A stretch of DNA of 64,000 nucleotides, taken from assembly GCA_914767715.1 (NCBI GenBank), contig OU612066.1:7571001-7635000 (forward strand), read 5' to 3'. The position numbers and the translations under genes are program-made. The number at the start of each line of letters is the position of its first letter. Position 1 is the stretch's first letter. Source of the DNA: Membranipora membranacea (lineage: Eukaryota; Bryozoa; Gymnolaemata; Cheilostomatida; Membraniporidae). The notes beneath the pieces were generated by a model, which made no database searches, was not told the origin of the DNA, and was given only the letters and a program-made list of their open reading frames with translations. Below are positions 48,601 through 59,200 of this stretch, in pieces.

Positions 48601-48690
48601 GATGTCTGTCGACTTCTCGGTTGTATGCCGATCCGACTCAGCATCAAGCTGAATTTTACAGGTTAACTGAGCTTCCGAATGAGATCCCAT
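39692..48690 (-). CDS. SLC23-family (ascorbate/nucleobase) transporter, complete, 14 exons
   Basis: Coding exons: 48690-48511, 48298-48123, 47570-47476, 47267-47164, 45440-45259, 44908-44809, 44033-43771, 43502-43459, 43220-43117, 41851-41722, 41344-41201, 40940-40845, 40404-40293 and 39830-39692. All phases match and the sum is 1,869 bases, i.e. 622 residues, the usual SLC23A1/A2 size. Diagnostic pieces: VDDVPPWYMCILLGLQ (start of TM1), SGVITFLQSTIGAR, LPIVQGCTAALLPPTFA, the family signature SIVESIGDYHACAR, CAPPPP-type CGAPPPPNSAVNRG, IFMEGVGTLLAGAVGTGSG, and the cytoplasmic tail after TKWLSYLPISP. The family moves ascorbate (vertebrate members, Na+-coupled) or nucleobases across the plasma membrane. 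Substrate here is not determined. Introns contain a 19-bp tandem array, a LINE 3' end and a hairpin MITE. A second copy of exons 1-4 lies upstream. Confidence 0.95.
41885..41990. repeat. Palindromic MITE-like hairpin
   Basis: GACTTTCTATACACCGTTG (about 41,901) is inverted as CAACGGTGTATAGAAAGTC (about 41,946). The imperfect complementarity extends outwards (CACGGGGTTTAGGAAATAT and ATATTTGCTGACCCTGTG). It lies in an intron of the SLC23 gene. A diverged end (ACACAGGGTCAGCAAATA) recurs near 42,457, so this is a small repeat family. Confidence 0.75.
44107..44430 (+). mobile_element. Non-LTR retrotransposon 3' fragment (ORF2 C-terminus)
   Basis: The plus-strand frame ends with FRDKHLLLYHTDNLRYKVSA, then TYNSLPLHLRSKGKFSSFKT and LLFNHIL, followed by a stop. 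The Y-NSLP--LR----SF-FK-LL pattern is the usual C-terminus of LINE ORF2 proteins of the CR1/RTE/Jockey type. It is 5'-truncated, as expected of LINE copies, and inserted in the intron between SLC23 exons 6 and 7 in opposite orientation. Confidence 0.75.
45659..46404. repeat. 19-bp tandem array, about 39 copies, with a two-state variant site
   Basis: The unit is ACAAACATCATCACCCACC. Units are almost identical. Nearly all variation is at one position, A or G (CCACCACAAAC or CCACCGCAAAC), and the two types are mixed along the array in short runs. The array lies in the SLC23 intron between exons 4 and 5. His/Pro/Thr-rich ORFs across it in three frames (up to 281 codons) are artefacts of the repeat. 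Confidence 0.97.
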
Positions 48691-50828
48691 TCTTGAGAAT
48701 TGACCTGAGAGGCTTCGATAAATACCTGAGGTGGGTGAGACTTATTTATGACTCGCTCCTTCAGACTGAATGAAGTAAAATGTTACTCTAAACTGGAAGT
48801 AGCTAAATTATATCCCAATGAGTTAGTATCTTTCCATATTTTACCAACTGCAAATTTAAATGTAAATATCGGCAATCCCAGGATATTGGTAACTCCTCAC
48901 TCAATCATTCAGTAGTGTTTCCGTAACGACGAGATATCGGTCAAGTAAGTAATAGGTCTAACTTTATTTGATCAGATGAGACTTTTAAAATCTTTGCTAC
49001 TAAACCCTTAAGAGGTTGATAACTGCAAATAAGATAAAGCGACACTTTGATAGAGGGTAAACATACCGAAATAATGAGTCAGCGTCTATGTTGATTCTGT
49101 TTGCAGAGATAATTTTACAAACAAATGACCACAGAGCTTAACGTAGAATAAGGATATATCCTAATGCAGAGTAAGGACATATCCTCATTCTGCCACCTTA
49201 TATACCTACTCTTAAAAATACATTAAAAAAAATCTCAAAGGGTAATAGATAGATGCAACAGATGGAGATGAGATTAGTTAATATTTACGTCAATCAACAA
49301 AAAACTTAAAATGTTGCAATTACAAAATCAATTGCATATCAAAACATTCTTGGCGGGCGTGTATCTTAATAATAGCAATTATAAAAAACCCACCGAACTA
49401 GCTGAGCGGAGAGATAAGTTATGTCACGCAACAAAGAGTGATTAAGAGATTAAATTAATATTGCAACTTTGTGCAATAATTTTCACAATGGCTATTGGGA
49501 GAGCAGTATCATAAATTTTAAAAAATCTGACTACTTGGCATGTCAATCCTTGTAATCCATAAAAAATAAGAAAACGCAAAGTGATCTAGCCTGAGCCAGG
49601 TAGGTTTTCTTTAGTTTCAGGCCAAAGAAGATTAACAAGAAGAATAGGTGACCATGAAAACTCCAGCCATTCACTGAATGACTACTTGGCATTTTTATCT
49701 TTATATTCCATGGAAACACAAATATCAAGAGGAATTAGCCCTGAAACAATCTTGCTCTTCAAATCTGATCTCTTGAGGGGCGGTTAGGGGGGGGGGGCCT
49801 CAAACTAAATCAAACTCATTCCCAATATGAGTATACCCTTGCTAGATTCGCTTGTTATTGATTATTTATCGATATTAATAAGTTAAATCAAGAAGATCAG
49901 AATTTTCCCATCAAATACTTTCAAATTATATTATGGTATATTGCAATATACAGTTTCCTAATAAATGCCCAACAGTGTAGCAGCAATTAAAAGAAGAAAA
50001 GAAATAGCTGCTCTGCAATAGAAGCATCCTAGAACACAAATTTAAAAATGTTCACAACAAGCTTTTACTGTTGATTACTACCTCATCATTTACCTCAGTC
50101 GGCAAAAGCCCCAGCACCATTCTATATAATTGCAGTTTGAAGAATTTAATTCTTGTGATTTTTTTACATATCTAGTTACGGCAAAGTATGACAGCTTCAC
50201 CTAGAGTTTTTGTTTGCTGTTTGGTTGGAAGATTTTGGGACCGGTAAGTTAGCCCTGCTGTGCTCAATTGGGCCGCTATCCTATTTTGGAGGGTACTGCA
50301 GTTGGAATCCTGAAGTAGCAATATATGGTCTCGTCAAGGCTAATCAGCTATGGCGGATGCTAACAACTGGATCACACAAGAGAACTAGACAAAGCACTGA
50401 GCCTCAGCTATCATTTTTTTAAACACCATATTCTCTGAGCATAGTGATGAGTGATGGTCACCCTCAAATTGAAGGATTGTGATTTTGTGCAGCCAGTTTT
50501 TATCTGGTAGTTTTTGGGAGTTTTGGCATATTATGTTAGATAAAAACGCAAGAGGATCTAGCCTGATAGAGGATGTCCTTTTTTCCAAGTAAAAGAAGAT
50601 CTGTTAGGAGAATATAAGTATTAAATAAAGCATAGACGAAACTAACAACTCCAGCCAATTTCCTACAAAGTGTTTGGTAACAAACCGCCACGAATTCTCC
50701 TCGAAGAGACTAGATGATCTGCACCTACCGGATGACTGCTACTTTGGTCTGGACTCTGATATCAAGAGTAAATGTAAACCTCTTTGGAGAGCATTTACAA
50801 ATAATACCGATATACTATATGGCATATA
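48691..50828. other. Spacer between the two SLC23 exon blocks
   Basis: No SLC23 exon 5-14 copies are seen here, so the upstream block has no downstream half of its own. Two diverged copies of a GATCTAGCCTGA-containing segment lie at about 49,580 and 50,555, and each is followed by AACTCCAGCCA. A poly-G run is at 49,788. Short open frames have no recognisable domain. The promoter of the intact gene should lie in the right-hand part. Confidence 0.4.
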
Positions 50829-51161
50829 CCCTATAGGAGTTTAATTTAGCTAGAGTTTAATTTCGCTATCTGGACCTGGTACTTAATTTCACTAGAACTA
50901 AATTTCGCTAGTAGGCTTACTAGTGAAAATTGAAAAAAATGTCCTAGCTGGGATTCGAACCCAGGGCATAAATCTTCATCAGATTGCATGGCAGACACTT
51001 GGTCCACTACACCACGCTAGCTTGCAGGCTAAGGTAGGTGTATTCCTGTATAGTTCTACATGAAACTATGGTGAGTGAGTTTAATTTAAGATACACTAAA
51101 TTTTGCAACCTAGGCAACAACGGCGAAAAGCGAATGCCGCGAAAACTAAACTCCTATAGGG
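50829..51161. mobile_element. TA-flanked MITE carrying a tRNA-like sequence, 333 bp
   Basis: Ends are CCCTATAGGAGTTTA and, inverted at the right, TAAACTCCTATAGGG, with TA on both sides. This is typical of Tc1/mariner-type MITEs. Inside, on the minus strand, is an 80-base tRNA-like sequence. Internal TTTAATTTCGCTA/ACTAAATTTCGCTAG copies form subterminal repeats. It lies between SLC23 exon block copy 1 and the intact gene. Confidence 0.85.
50942..51021 (-). tRNA. tRNA-like sequence in a MITE, possible tRNA-Gly-like pseudogene
   Basis: The minus strand has an excellent A-box (TGGTGTAGTGG), a perfect B-box (GGTTCGAATCC) with T-stem CTGGG/CCCAG, and a possible anticodon loop CTGCCAT (GCC, glycine-like). 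The acceptor stem pairs poorly in the normal register, and the segment between anticodon and T-arm is long. It is probably a tRNA-derived sequence captured by the MITE rather than a working tRNA. Confidence 0.5.
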
Positions 51162-51326
51162 TAGACTCAATAAAATTGACCACTAAACAATTGTTGTGTG
51201 GTGATGTTTGTGACTACGATAGGTGACATCTGCAAATGAGTCGGTAACCCTATTTTATGGAATAACAGTAATCAAGGAATGATGTACAGTTTTGGATTAA
51301 TATTGCGTTCTCAGTCTGTCACTCAC

Positions 51327-53417
51327 CGCTCTGACCCTGCTTTGCCAGACTTCCTTGTGCTCAGCTGATCCAGCTAACACCACACTGATTTCATCTGGGT
51401 TAGATGCCATAAACTCTGTTATGTTCGCAGCTGGAAAATACAATAAATCTAGCATCAAAAAAGGGAGCTTTACAATATAACAAACCAGGTGAGTATTTCA
51501 CTTATTCAACTTTAAGTTTAAGATTAAAATTTGAGATGAAGCACGATGGATGAGGACCATTCTGAGCAATGGGAGGATTATAAGTCTGAGCCCCGGAGAC
51601 TCTTGCGCCCCACGCAGCTCTAAGCCTCTTGCCCACCCACCCCCTATTTACAACTGGTGTTGTCTCTCTCTATAGATATATATATCCGCCTACCGATTTT
51701 CTATACATTCAAATATGCCTAGATAAGAAAGTGCTCAGGAAAGTTGTTATTGATGCTAACAGTATAGGTTTTGAAAATAACAATATGATGCACCACCCAC
51801 AGTAAGGAAAGAATTTTTTAGGTCACAAGTAAATAGAAAAAAACTCCCTGATCAGACTGGTTCCAATATACAGAACTGCATGGGCAAAAGATTTTTCACC
51901 TCAGGCAAATGTGCATCTTCACGTTTTACATTCTAATTTGAAAAAATATACACATCCTTCTGTTGCAGCAATTCATATATTACAGATAGTCGATCAATCA
52001 TTCAATTAATCTAGTGTCCTTATCAGTTTTACAAACTTTGGCCCGCATCGACAAGTTGCATATGATAAAATAAATTATACTCACTAGGAGCCAGAATAGT
52101 AGGACAGCTCCCCATTGAATTTAAGATGGCGAATGTAGGCGGTAGAAGAGCAGCAGTGGATCCCTGCACAATTGGCAATCTGTAATAAGCAAAGAAATGT
52201 AGATGAGGAAAACTGAACTGACCCTTCTCTGCAACAACATTTTGAATGTAGAAATCAGAATAGGGCTGCTGCAAAAATTAAATGTTCTGAGGGTATCGAG
52301 CGCATCAACAAAACATAAGGTACATACAACTGGGCCACTAGGAATTGTTAGAATATTTCATAAGCTCAACAAAATTCTAACAAACCACATATAGGACAGG
52401 ATACACGACCGAATAGATCAGGCCTATCACATTCCACCTTATTTAATGTAACAAAAGCTGTCACCAACTTTCAGCGTGAAGTGATATTGAGGATTATGAA
52501 ATTCTGTTTTTTTAATTACTAAGTTTAATGGCATTACATAATTATCACGTGTCTGTTGCTTGATTTTAACAGGATGTTGCTTGAGTTGAGATACTATGTA
52601 AAACGGACACATTTTGATATTGAAGAGGTTAAGGTCTGAACTCCCCCTTTGCCAATATACGGGCCTCAATATACGGGCCTCAATATATATAAGGTCATTG
52701 ACTGGGTTCCATAAAAAGTATTGAACTGCTCAACCACAGTCAAATTTACCTTGATCCAAAAGTGCACTGCAGGAAGGTAATAACTCCCGACATGAACTGC
52801 AGGGTCCCTATAAACTCGGCTTTGGCCACATCATCAGCATACCCTGATAGCGGATCTTCTATACATGCTGGTCTTGCAAGCATTAGTGAGAGGGCGATAT
52901 TACTAGAAACCATCGACAAGAATTGCTACAGTCCAAATGAAAAGAAAATATGTATACCACCTTTTCAGTTGTAGAATGTGAAAGGTGTGTACAATTTGAT
53001 GACATTGTATAGAAATCGACTCAGATTCAGCACCACTGGAATAACATGTTCCATGGATTAAAGGCTCGACCATAAATTCCACCCAATTGATTAAACCAAC
53101 CAACCCTTTCGCATCAAAACTCTTCACAGAGTACCGAAGAAAAAACAATTGATTCATAAAGTCGTAGGTGAAATGAGAAATATCACTATGAAGTGTGAGT
53201 TCTTATTGTCATAAACCCTTTTTCTCAAAGCATATAGGCACCTAACAGGTCGTGATGCCTAACTAAGAATCTAGTGGAGCCAGTCCTGTTGTAATCATAC
53301 GTGAAATCCAAGCATTGCGCTAAGATACCAGGGAGGTGTATCCTCAATCCCATAATCCACCAACTTCTCACGCAGTCTCTGGTGCTGACCTCTCGGCTGA
53401 CTCTTGCACAGCTTCAT
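51327..53417 (-). CDS. Duplicated SLC23 exons 1-4 (N-terminal half only)
   Basis: Exons are 53417-53301, 52925-52750, 52179-52085 and 51430-51327. Exons 2-4 have 176, 95 and 104 bases, exactly the sizes of exons 2-4 of the intact gene, with the same phases. All are open and have good splice sites. Readable pieces are YGIEDTPPWYLSAMLGFH, FMSGVITFLQCTFGSR, LPIVQGSTAALLPPTFAIL and VVLAGSAEHKEVWQSRVRA. The start is taken at 53417 because that ATG is in frame with the TM1 block. Another ATG (about 53,452) runs into a stop. Block 4 ends in phase 0, the phase at which exon 5 of the intact gene (45440) begins. It may therefore be an alternative 5' block of one gene, or a truncated duplicate. Protein differences from the intact copy are many, so the duplication is old and under some constraint. 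Confidence 0.85.
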
Positions 53418-56253
53418 GAGCAGCGTTGTGGTTGTCTGTTGGTGGATTCATTCTCTCAAATTGACAGTCTCAAAAGGGTAAAATGAAGTCGCTACTGATG
53501 CTCAGGACTAGTGAACACTAAAGCATTCAAAATACTTTATCGATTAAATTGCTGCGAGACACACTGCTTTGATCAGGAGAGATAAAATGTAGCATTACAT
53601 GCTAGATCTGCGCAAACAGAAGAAGATCTTTGATCTGATTCTGATAAGAGTGGAAGCTGCGGTGTATAATTGCACAAACAGGTGGGCAATTAGCAGAAAG
53701 CCAGACTATCAAAGTGAAAACAAAAATTCCTTTGCCATTTTCCTTGACAAGCAGTGTAACTTTTTTATGGAATATTTGTGCGTAAAAAACACAAATCAGT
53801 GATCAAAATTTGCTTGCGGCGTGACCACTGGAAAGGATCATCTAGAATGCAGGCAATTGGATTAAACTTGATCTATGTCCCAGGGGTCGCAAATTAGGAG
53901 TAGCCAAATTATGTCTGAGAGATTGTACAATAGTATCCAAAATAGATCACATCCTTCTGCTGGCGTACTTTGATTAAGAGTTAACAAGACTATAGGTTAC
54001 TTTTCTGGCAACACTCACTACATGTCAAGTTGGAAGATAACATTAATTCATGATTTTCCTGTCAGCTTAATCAAATTAAATTAGCTAAACTAGGTTAATA
54101 ACCTGATCTAATCTTCTCATATAAATCTAAAGGGGTAAATCTGATTACTGATCTTGAAAGAAAAATTCATCATCATCATAAATCATTACGAAAAAAATGT
54201 AAACCTGTTTGTAATTGGTCACTTTCTTATAGGGTATGTGTCCTAAATTTCAGGATGTATTTTGTAGCATTTTGCAGAATTCTCCTCCATGAAAGAATTA
54301 TTACCCATTTCTAAAATCAATAAGGATGTTTGGTATTATCATATCTGGGCCACTAGACTAGAATAAACTTGTAATCTACTTTTTGTTACTGATATAAATA
54401 CAGTTACTTAGTTTTCCTTTTTATTATATAGATTTATTTGCTTTGGTTTTGTAATATGCTTCAAACAATGGTTTCTAATCACATGATTGCTCATTGCATC
54501 AACCTGATGACAAGCAGTCAAGTCTTCCATAAATTATGTATTTCTCAGCTGTCCCAGTACAGATTGATATGAGTTAGCTATGGGTTAGAAACCAGGGCTA
54601 TTCTGCACTTTGTTATACGTCACCGGTTATTTGGCTGGCAAGCTGGCAAGCAAAATCTATGCCGATTCATCGCATAAAAATACTTTCCGAAGAGGAAAAC
54701 TTCAGATGATTATTTGAGCATTCAATCCAATAACTATTTAACATTGAATTCCATATCTGGAATAGCATCATTAGCTTTCTTTTGCAAAACAAAGGGCTTG
54801 CAAAAATAGCCAGTCCCTAGTAGCAATCTAGAAATGCCCTAATCATCGACACTGTAGGGGTATAATTGCTGTTTGCAATTTTGTAAACAAGACAATTTCT
54901 CAGGCTAATTATTCATGCTACTAGGGACAGCCAATCAGATAACAGTCAGATGGGTCCCTGTGTTTAGTGTCCTAACCGTATAACGCTATGATACTATTTC
55001 CGTTCTAAGAGAAGAATCTAACTCAGTGCTATTTAAACATGCATATCTGTTGCATGTTGTGAGTGAATTGTCATTCTATTGGCAGGGCGTGGTATATTGT
55101 ATTCTCCATTACGGTACAAAGGCAATGTTGACGACTGTTTTATTTTTTATGAGCAGATATCTCCATCTGCCAGACGACAAAATGCTTTGATCTGTGGTTT
55201 TTATTATTCCCTTCGTTCAGATATGTACTTTTTTGGACCAAACGTAAATACCTCAAGGTATTTAAAGACTAATATTATATCATTTTTTAATTTTTTCAAT
55301 TTTTTAGTCTTTTTACAATTTTTTAGTCTTTTTCAATTTTTTTAGTTTTTACGCTGGCCTCCTCCTAATAGTAAATATTATAAATCTCAACTTTGTCATC
55401 AACAGAATGCTATGGAATAACTTTTGCTACCTGCCCTATACCAATAAGAAATTGAATTTCCTTGTACACTCTTAGAAATAGCTGTGGACAACCTGCAGCA
55501 TCTTTGCCAGTGCGGCATAATGGGTGATCTTTTGCGGCCTAATTGTGGCCCTGCCTGTAGTAGTAATTGCACATTAATTCTGATTCTTATTACGTAATTT
55601 GGATATCCATGTATGCATAGCGCTCTGTGGCTGTTATATATGCAAAATGGTGGCCATTCTGTATTATGTATGTCGCTAAGCTTCCCAAGCCATTCTACAC
55701 AAAAACATCATAATGTACTGGTGCCAGCTACTCCATCAAGTGCTTTACCTTCAAAATGGCCCAGAACAGTGACGTTTGGATGTTGAAAATACAATTGTCT
55801 ATAATATTATAGTAGTTATTATTTTTTGCAAAACTGTCATTCAGAACAAGAAAGGCAGCTTTGTATCGAAAAGTTCTCCAAGTGCTTCTACATTCTGATG
55901 AAAATTTCTAGTTGACATTGTTTTTCAGATAGAACAACAAGCTATTGGATAAACAAAAATGATATCTAATGTTGTGCATAGCGTTGGACAGTTTTGAATA
56001 AAACGGAAGTCATAATAGCTGATAATATATATTTATACTAGTCTACTAGTTACTGTTTACACAATATGTCATATATACCTGTCATATGGCGGGAACACAA
56101 GACAAGCTAAAACATAGCATTCACAGAAAGAATACAATGGTTTTTTTTCAAAATAGATCATTCAATACTACCAATTAGAATGGGCTTGGCATTGCTTTTG
56201 GTGTCATACCATAGTTTCTAGTGGGCGCATTTGGGCCCCATGCTTGATTATCT
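53418..56253. other. Intergenic, one small MITE, no supported gene
   Basis: This lies between the SLC23 5' block and the 3' end of the RNF213-like gene, all on the minus strand. It should hold the SLC23 block-1 promoter. A plus-strand frame at 55,079-55,345 (MAGRGILYSPLRYKGNVDDC...) has no recognised domain and ends in a T-rich tandem repeat (55,262-55,345). I do not call it a gene. Confidence 0.45.
54813..54928. mobile_element. 116-bp MITE with 5-bp target duplication
   Basis: GTCCCTAGTAGCA at the left and TGCTACTAGGGAC at the right are exact inverted ends. AGCCA flanks both sides (54808-54812 and 54929-54933). A related single end (CTACTAGGGACTGCCAG) occurs near 7,928, so the family is repeated. 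The superfamily is not resolved. Confidence 0.85.
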
Positions 56254-59200
56254 TTAATCAACCTTACTAGTATATCTCTTCCAGATAAAACGCCAGGCTT
56301 TTGGAGCGTGTTTTACTAGTAACTTTGGGTGTTTGTCTGTTGTGTCTCTTAGTTCTTTTACCAGGTCTGGAATTTCTTTCAGGATCTGCTTACTTCTTTC
56401 TTCGTCAAAATCAGTATTAGCGCTAGCATAGATAAATGCTTTTAGCTCATCATCCAAACTACAACGACATACAATTAAACATGGAAAACTGTAACATGAA
56501 TTTAAAAATATTCCCATTCCTAATTTTTACACAGATTATAAATATTATCTCAGTTTCTTTTTCGTTTCAGACAGGATGTCTATAAGGAAATGAACGCACG
56601 CCATACCCAGCTTATCACATTTCCATTGTAAGCTTACCTGCGATTCGCATCAAGCTCACTCTCAGACACAGCAGCCTTGTTTAGTCTGAGAATAATATAC
56701 TTGAACAGTTCTTGTAGTAGTAGCTTGGTTCTGGGACTATTATACATACAGCGATCCCTAAGAAGTCCCTCTAGATCTGGAGTTAATGCTTCTCTACACT
56801 TTAAGTCTATATCATCAAAAGGTTCCTAATGAACAGAAAAGTTTTGATTCAGTTTCTGACAAAACAAAACGATAGAGGTTTACCAAGATTTTCAAGTATG
56901 TACCAACTATAGGAGGGTGATTGTTTATATATGGTATCTCACATAAGAGTGGAATTCAGAGTCTTTTCTCACAATCCTAGTAAGGTGTTATTTTTTTGTA
57001 AATGGATATCTAGACAGATTATATGGCAGGAATTTTTGTTTGTGAATATAGGAGCATTTCCTCAAACTGCAACACAAATCAACTGAGCATACCTGATGGT
57101 GTTTCATAAGAAGATCAGTCTGAGTGTATTTGATGAGCAGCCAGACATCTCTAACATGTCTTAGTTTGATCGAATCAGGTAGGTAGGTCAAGTCTTTAGC
57201 GAATGACTGCATATACTCAGCTAGGGATTTGTCTTCTTCTATTTTTGTACCGTACAGGAAGTTGATGGCGACTTTAAGTTCTTTGAGTTGGTCCCTAAGT
57301 GTTGGAACTTGACGCGGCAGCTTCATAGATATAGTTTCCTGCTGCTTCTGTGTCAGCCATTCCTGAAACAAATTAAACTTTTATAAAAAACCTAAAAACA
57401 TCATCGCTTCTGTTTTAGGCATTTTAGGTATTCTAATCCAAATCCATGATACTATGATATTATAATCAACCCCTTTTATGTTGTTCTGACCAAAAATATC
57501 AACAAGAAGTTAGCTGAATGACTCTGTTGGATCATGCAGTAAACCTAGAACAAGATGGTCCCTCAATGTGATAGTGCTGATAAAATGTATGTGGTTACAT
57601 TTATTGTAAACTTTATTTTTTACCTCAAACGTTGCATGGTATAAGAACAGCTAAAATACCTGTGAGCCACTGATTGATTTGAGTTGATTATGTAGATTGA
57701 AGTCTTCCTGGAACACATAAAACTGCAGCTGCTCCGGTTTGAAGTCTAGTATTGCTCTGTTGCTTCTGTACCTCATAACAAGTTCTCGTTCTATGGCCTG
57801 CCAGTTGTATGTTACACGAGTTGTCTCCTTCATCTCATATTCACTATGGGAGAAGATAACTCCAACCAGCTCTTCATCACCTCCAATAGTCACCACATGG
57901 GAGCTATTAATAGATGACATCTCCAAACGCTGCCTGAAGTTTAAAAATAATAATATTATGGTCATAACTAAAATCATCAATCATCATTCCTCTAAAGGAA
58001 GCATCCTCATAATCATAAATAAAATTACTGAGTATTTTTATTCTATGACAGTTTTGTGTATCACTTTTGTCTTTCCCGGTAGGTGTTATAAAGTATATGC
58101 CGACTTCTATCTTAGTTCCACATATGAATTTGATGATTTTACTCTACTTACAGGGTTTTCTCATTGTTGATGGCTAACAATCGATTCTGGACATCAATCA
58201 GATATATGATAAGGGTGAACGGTGGGCTTGGCTTATTTTTGCCGAATCTTCTGCTGTGCTGATCAAGTAGGAAACTTCTTAGGCGAGAGCTCAAATTTAT
58301 TTCATCAAAATCTCTCCCTATCTTACCTGTAAAGGATATGCAAAACCTAATTATGTTAAGTGATAGAAATTAATTCGTGAACAAACGCGAAATACTTGCT
58401 CCCAGTTTGAGGGCAAATGGTGAGCACCTGTTGCCCGATGAATGAAGGCACGGTGCTCTAACCTACTCTCAAAAAGTAAATATGCATCAATACTTATACT
58501 TCAAAATAATAAGCTCAGTTGTTTTATATACAAAAAAAATGATAACTCAATCATGGCTTGACAATATCAGATTGGTTGTCAAAACAGTCCGCGGCTCTAA
58601 AATCTATGTGCAACAATTTCATAAAGCTTCAGATCAGCACTTACGTTGACTGGTCGCCATTATGTCCCATGCAGTGATGAAACTCTCAACTAATCTTCTG
58701 ATGTTTGGAATTTCCTCACGATATTTCATAATGAACTGTCCAATCAACAATCCCGATGCTTTTTCTCTGTTGAACTTGCTGTGAAATTTATCACTGAAGA
58801 CTCTCATAAGCTCTAATATATCAGGAAGATATCGGACAGCAGAGATGGCGTCACAATTGTTCACTATGTGCCTCAGTGTCGGGAAGTTCTGTAAGATAAT
58901 AATTATGGAATTCTGAGGACTGGACCGTGAGTGATTGGTTGAGGGTCAATATTTGACAAGAGACACCAAAATATGCCATGCATTTCACTACTAGATGTAA
59001 AAACTTTATTGTAATGAATAATTTGTCCATTCATAATGATGTCCCATTGATTCTGGTAACAATTAAACATTAGTATTTTGCCAATAAAAAGAATTTTGAG
59101 CTAATATGTCACCTCGCTCATCCGGTCTCGTCAAGCCATTAAACAGACCCCTATACCCTTATCCAGTTCTTTGACATACTGACATGACTCAAGCAATGTA

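Noticed and set aside
55079-55345. 88-codon plus-strand ORF in the intergenic region
   Set aside because: No domain, ends in T-rich tandem repeats, and a second frame is equally open; insufficient support.
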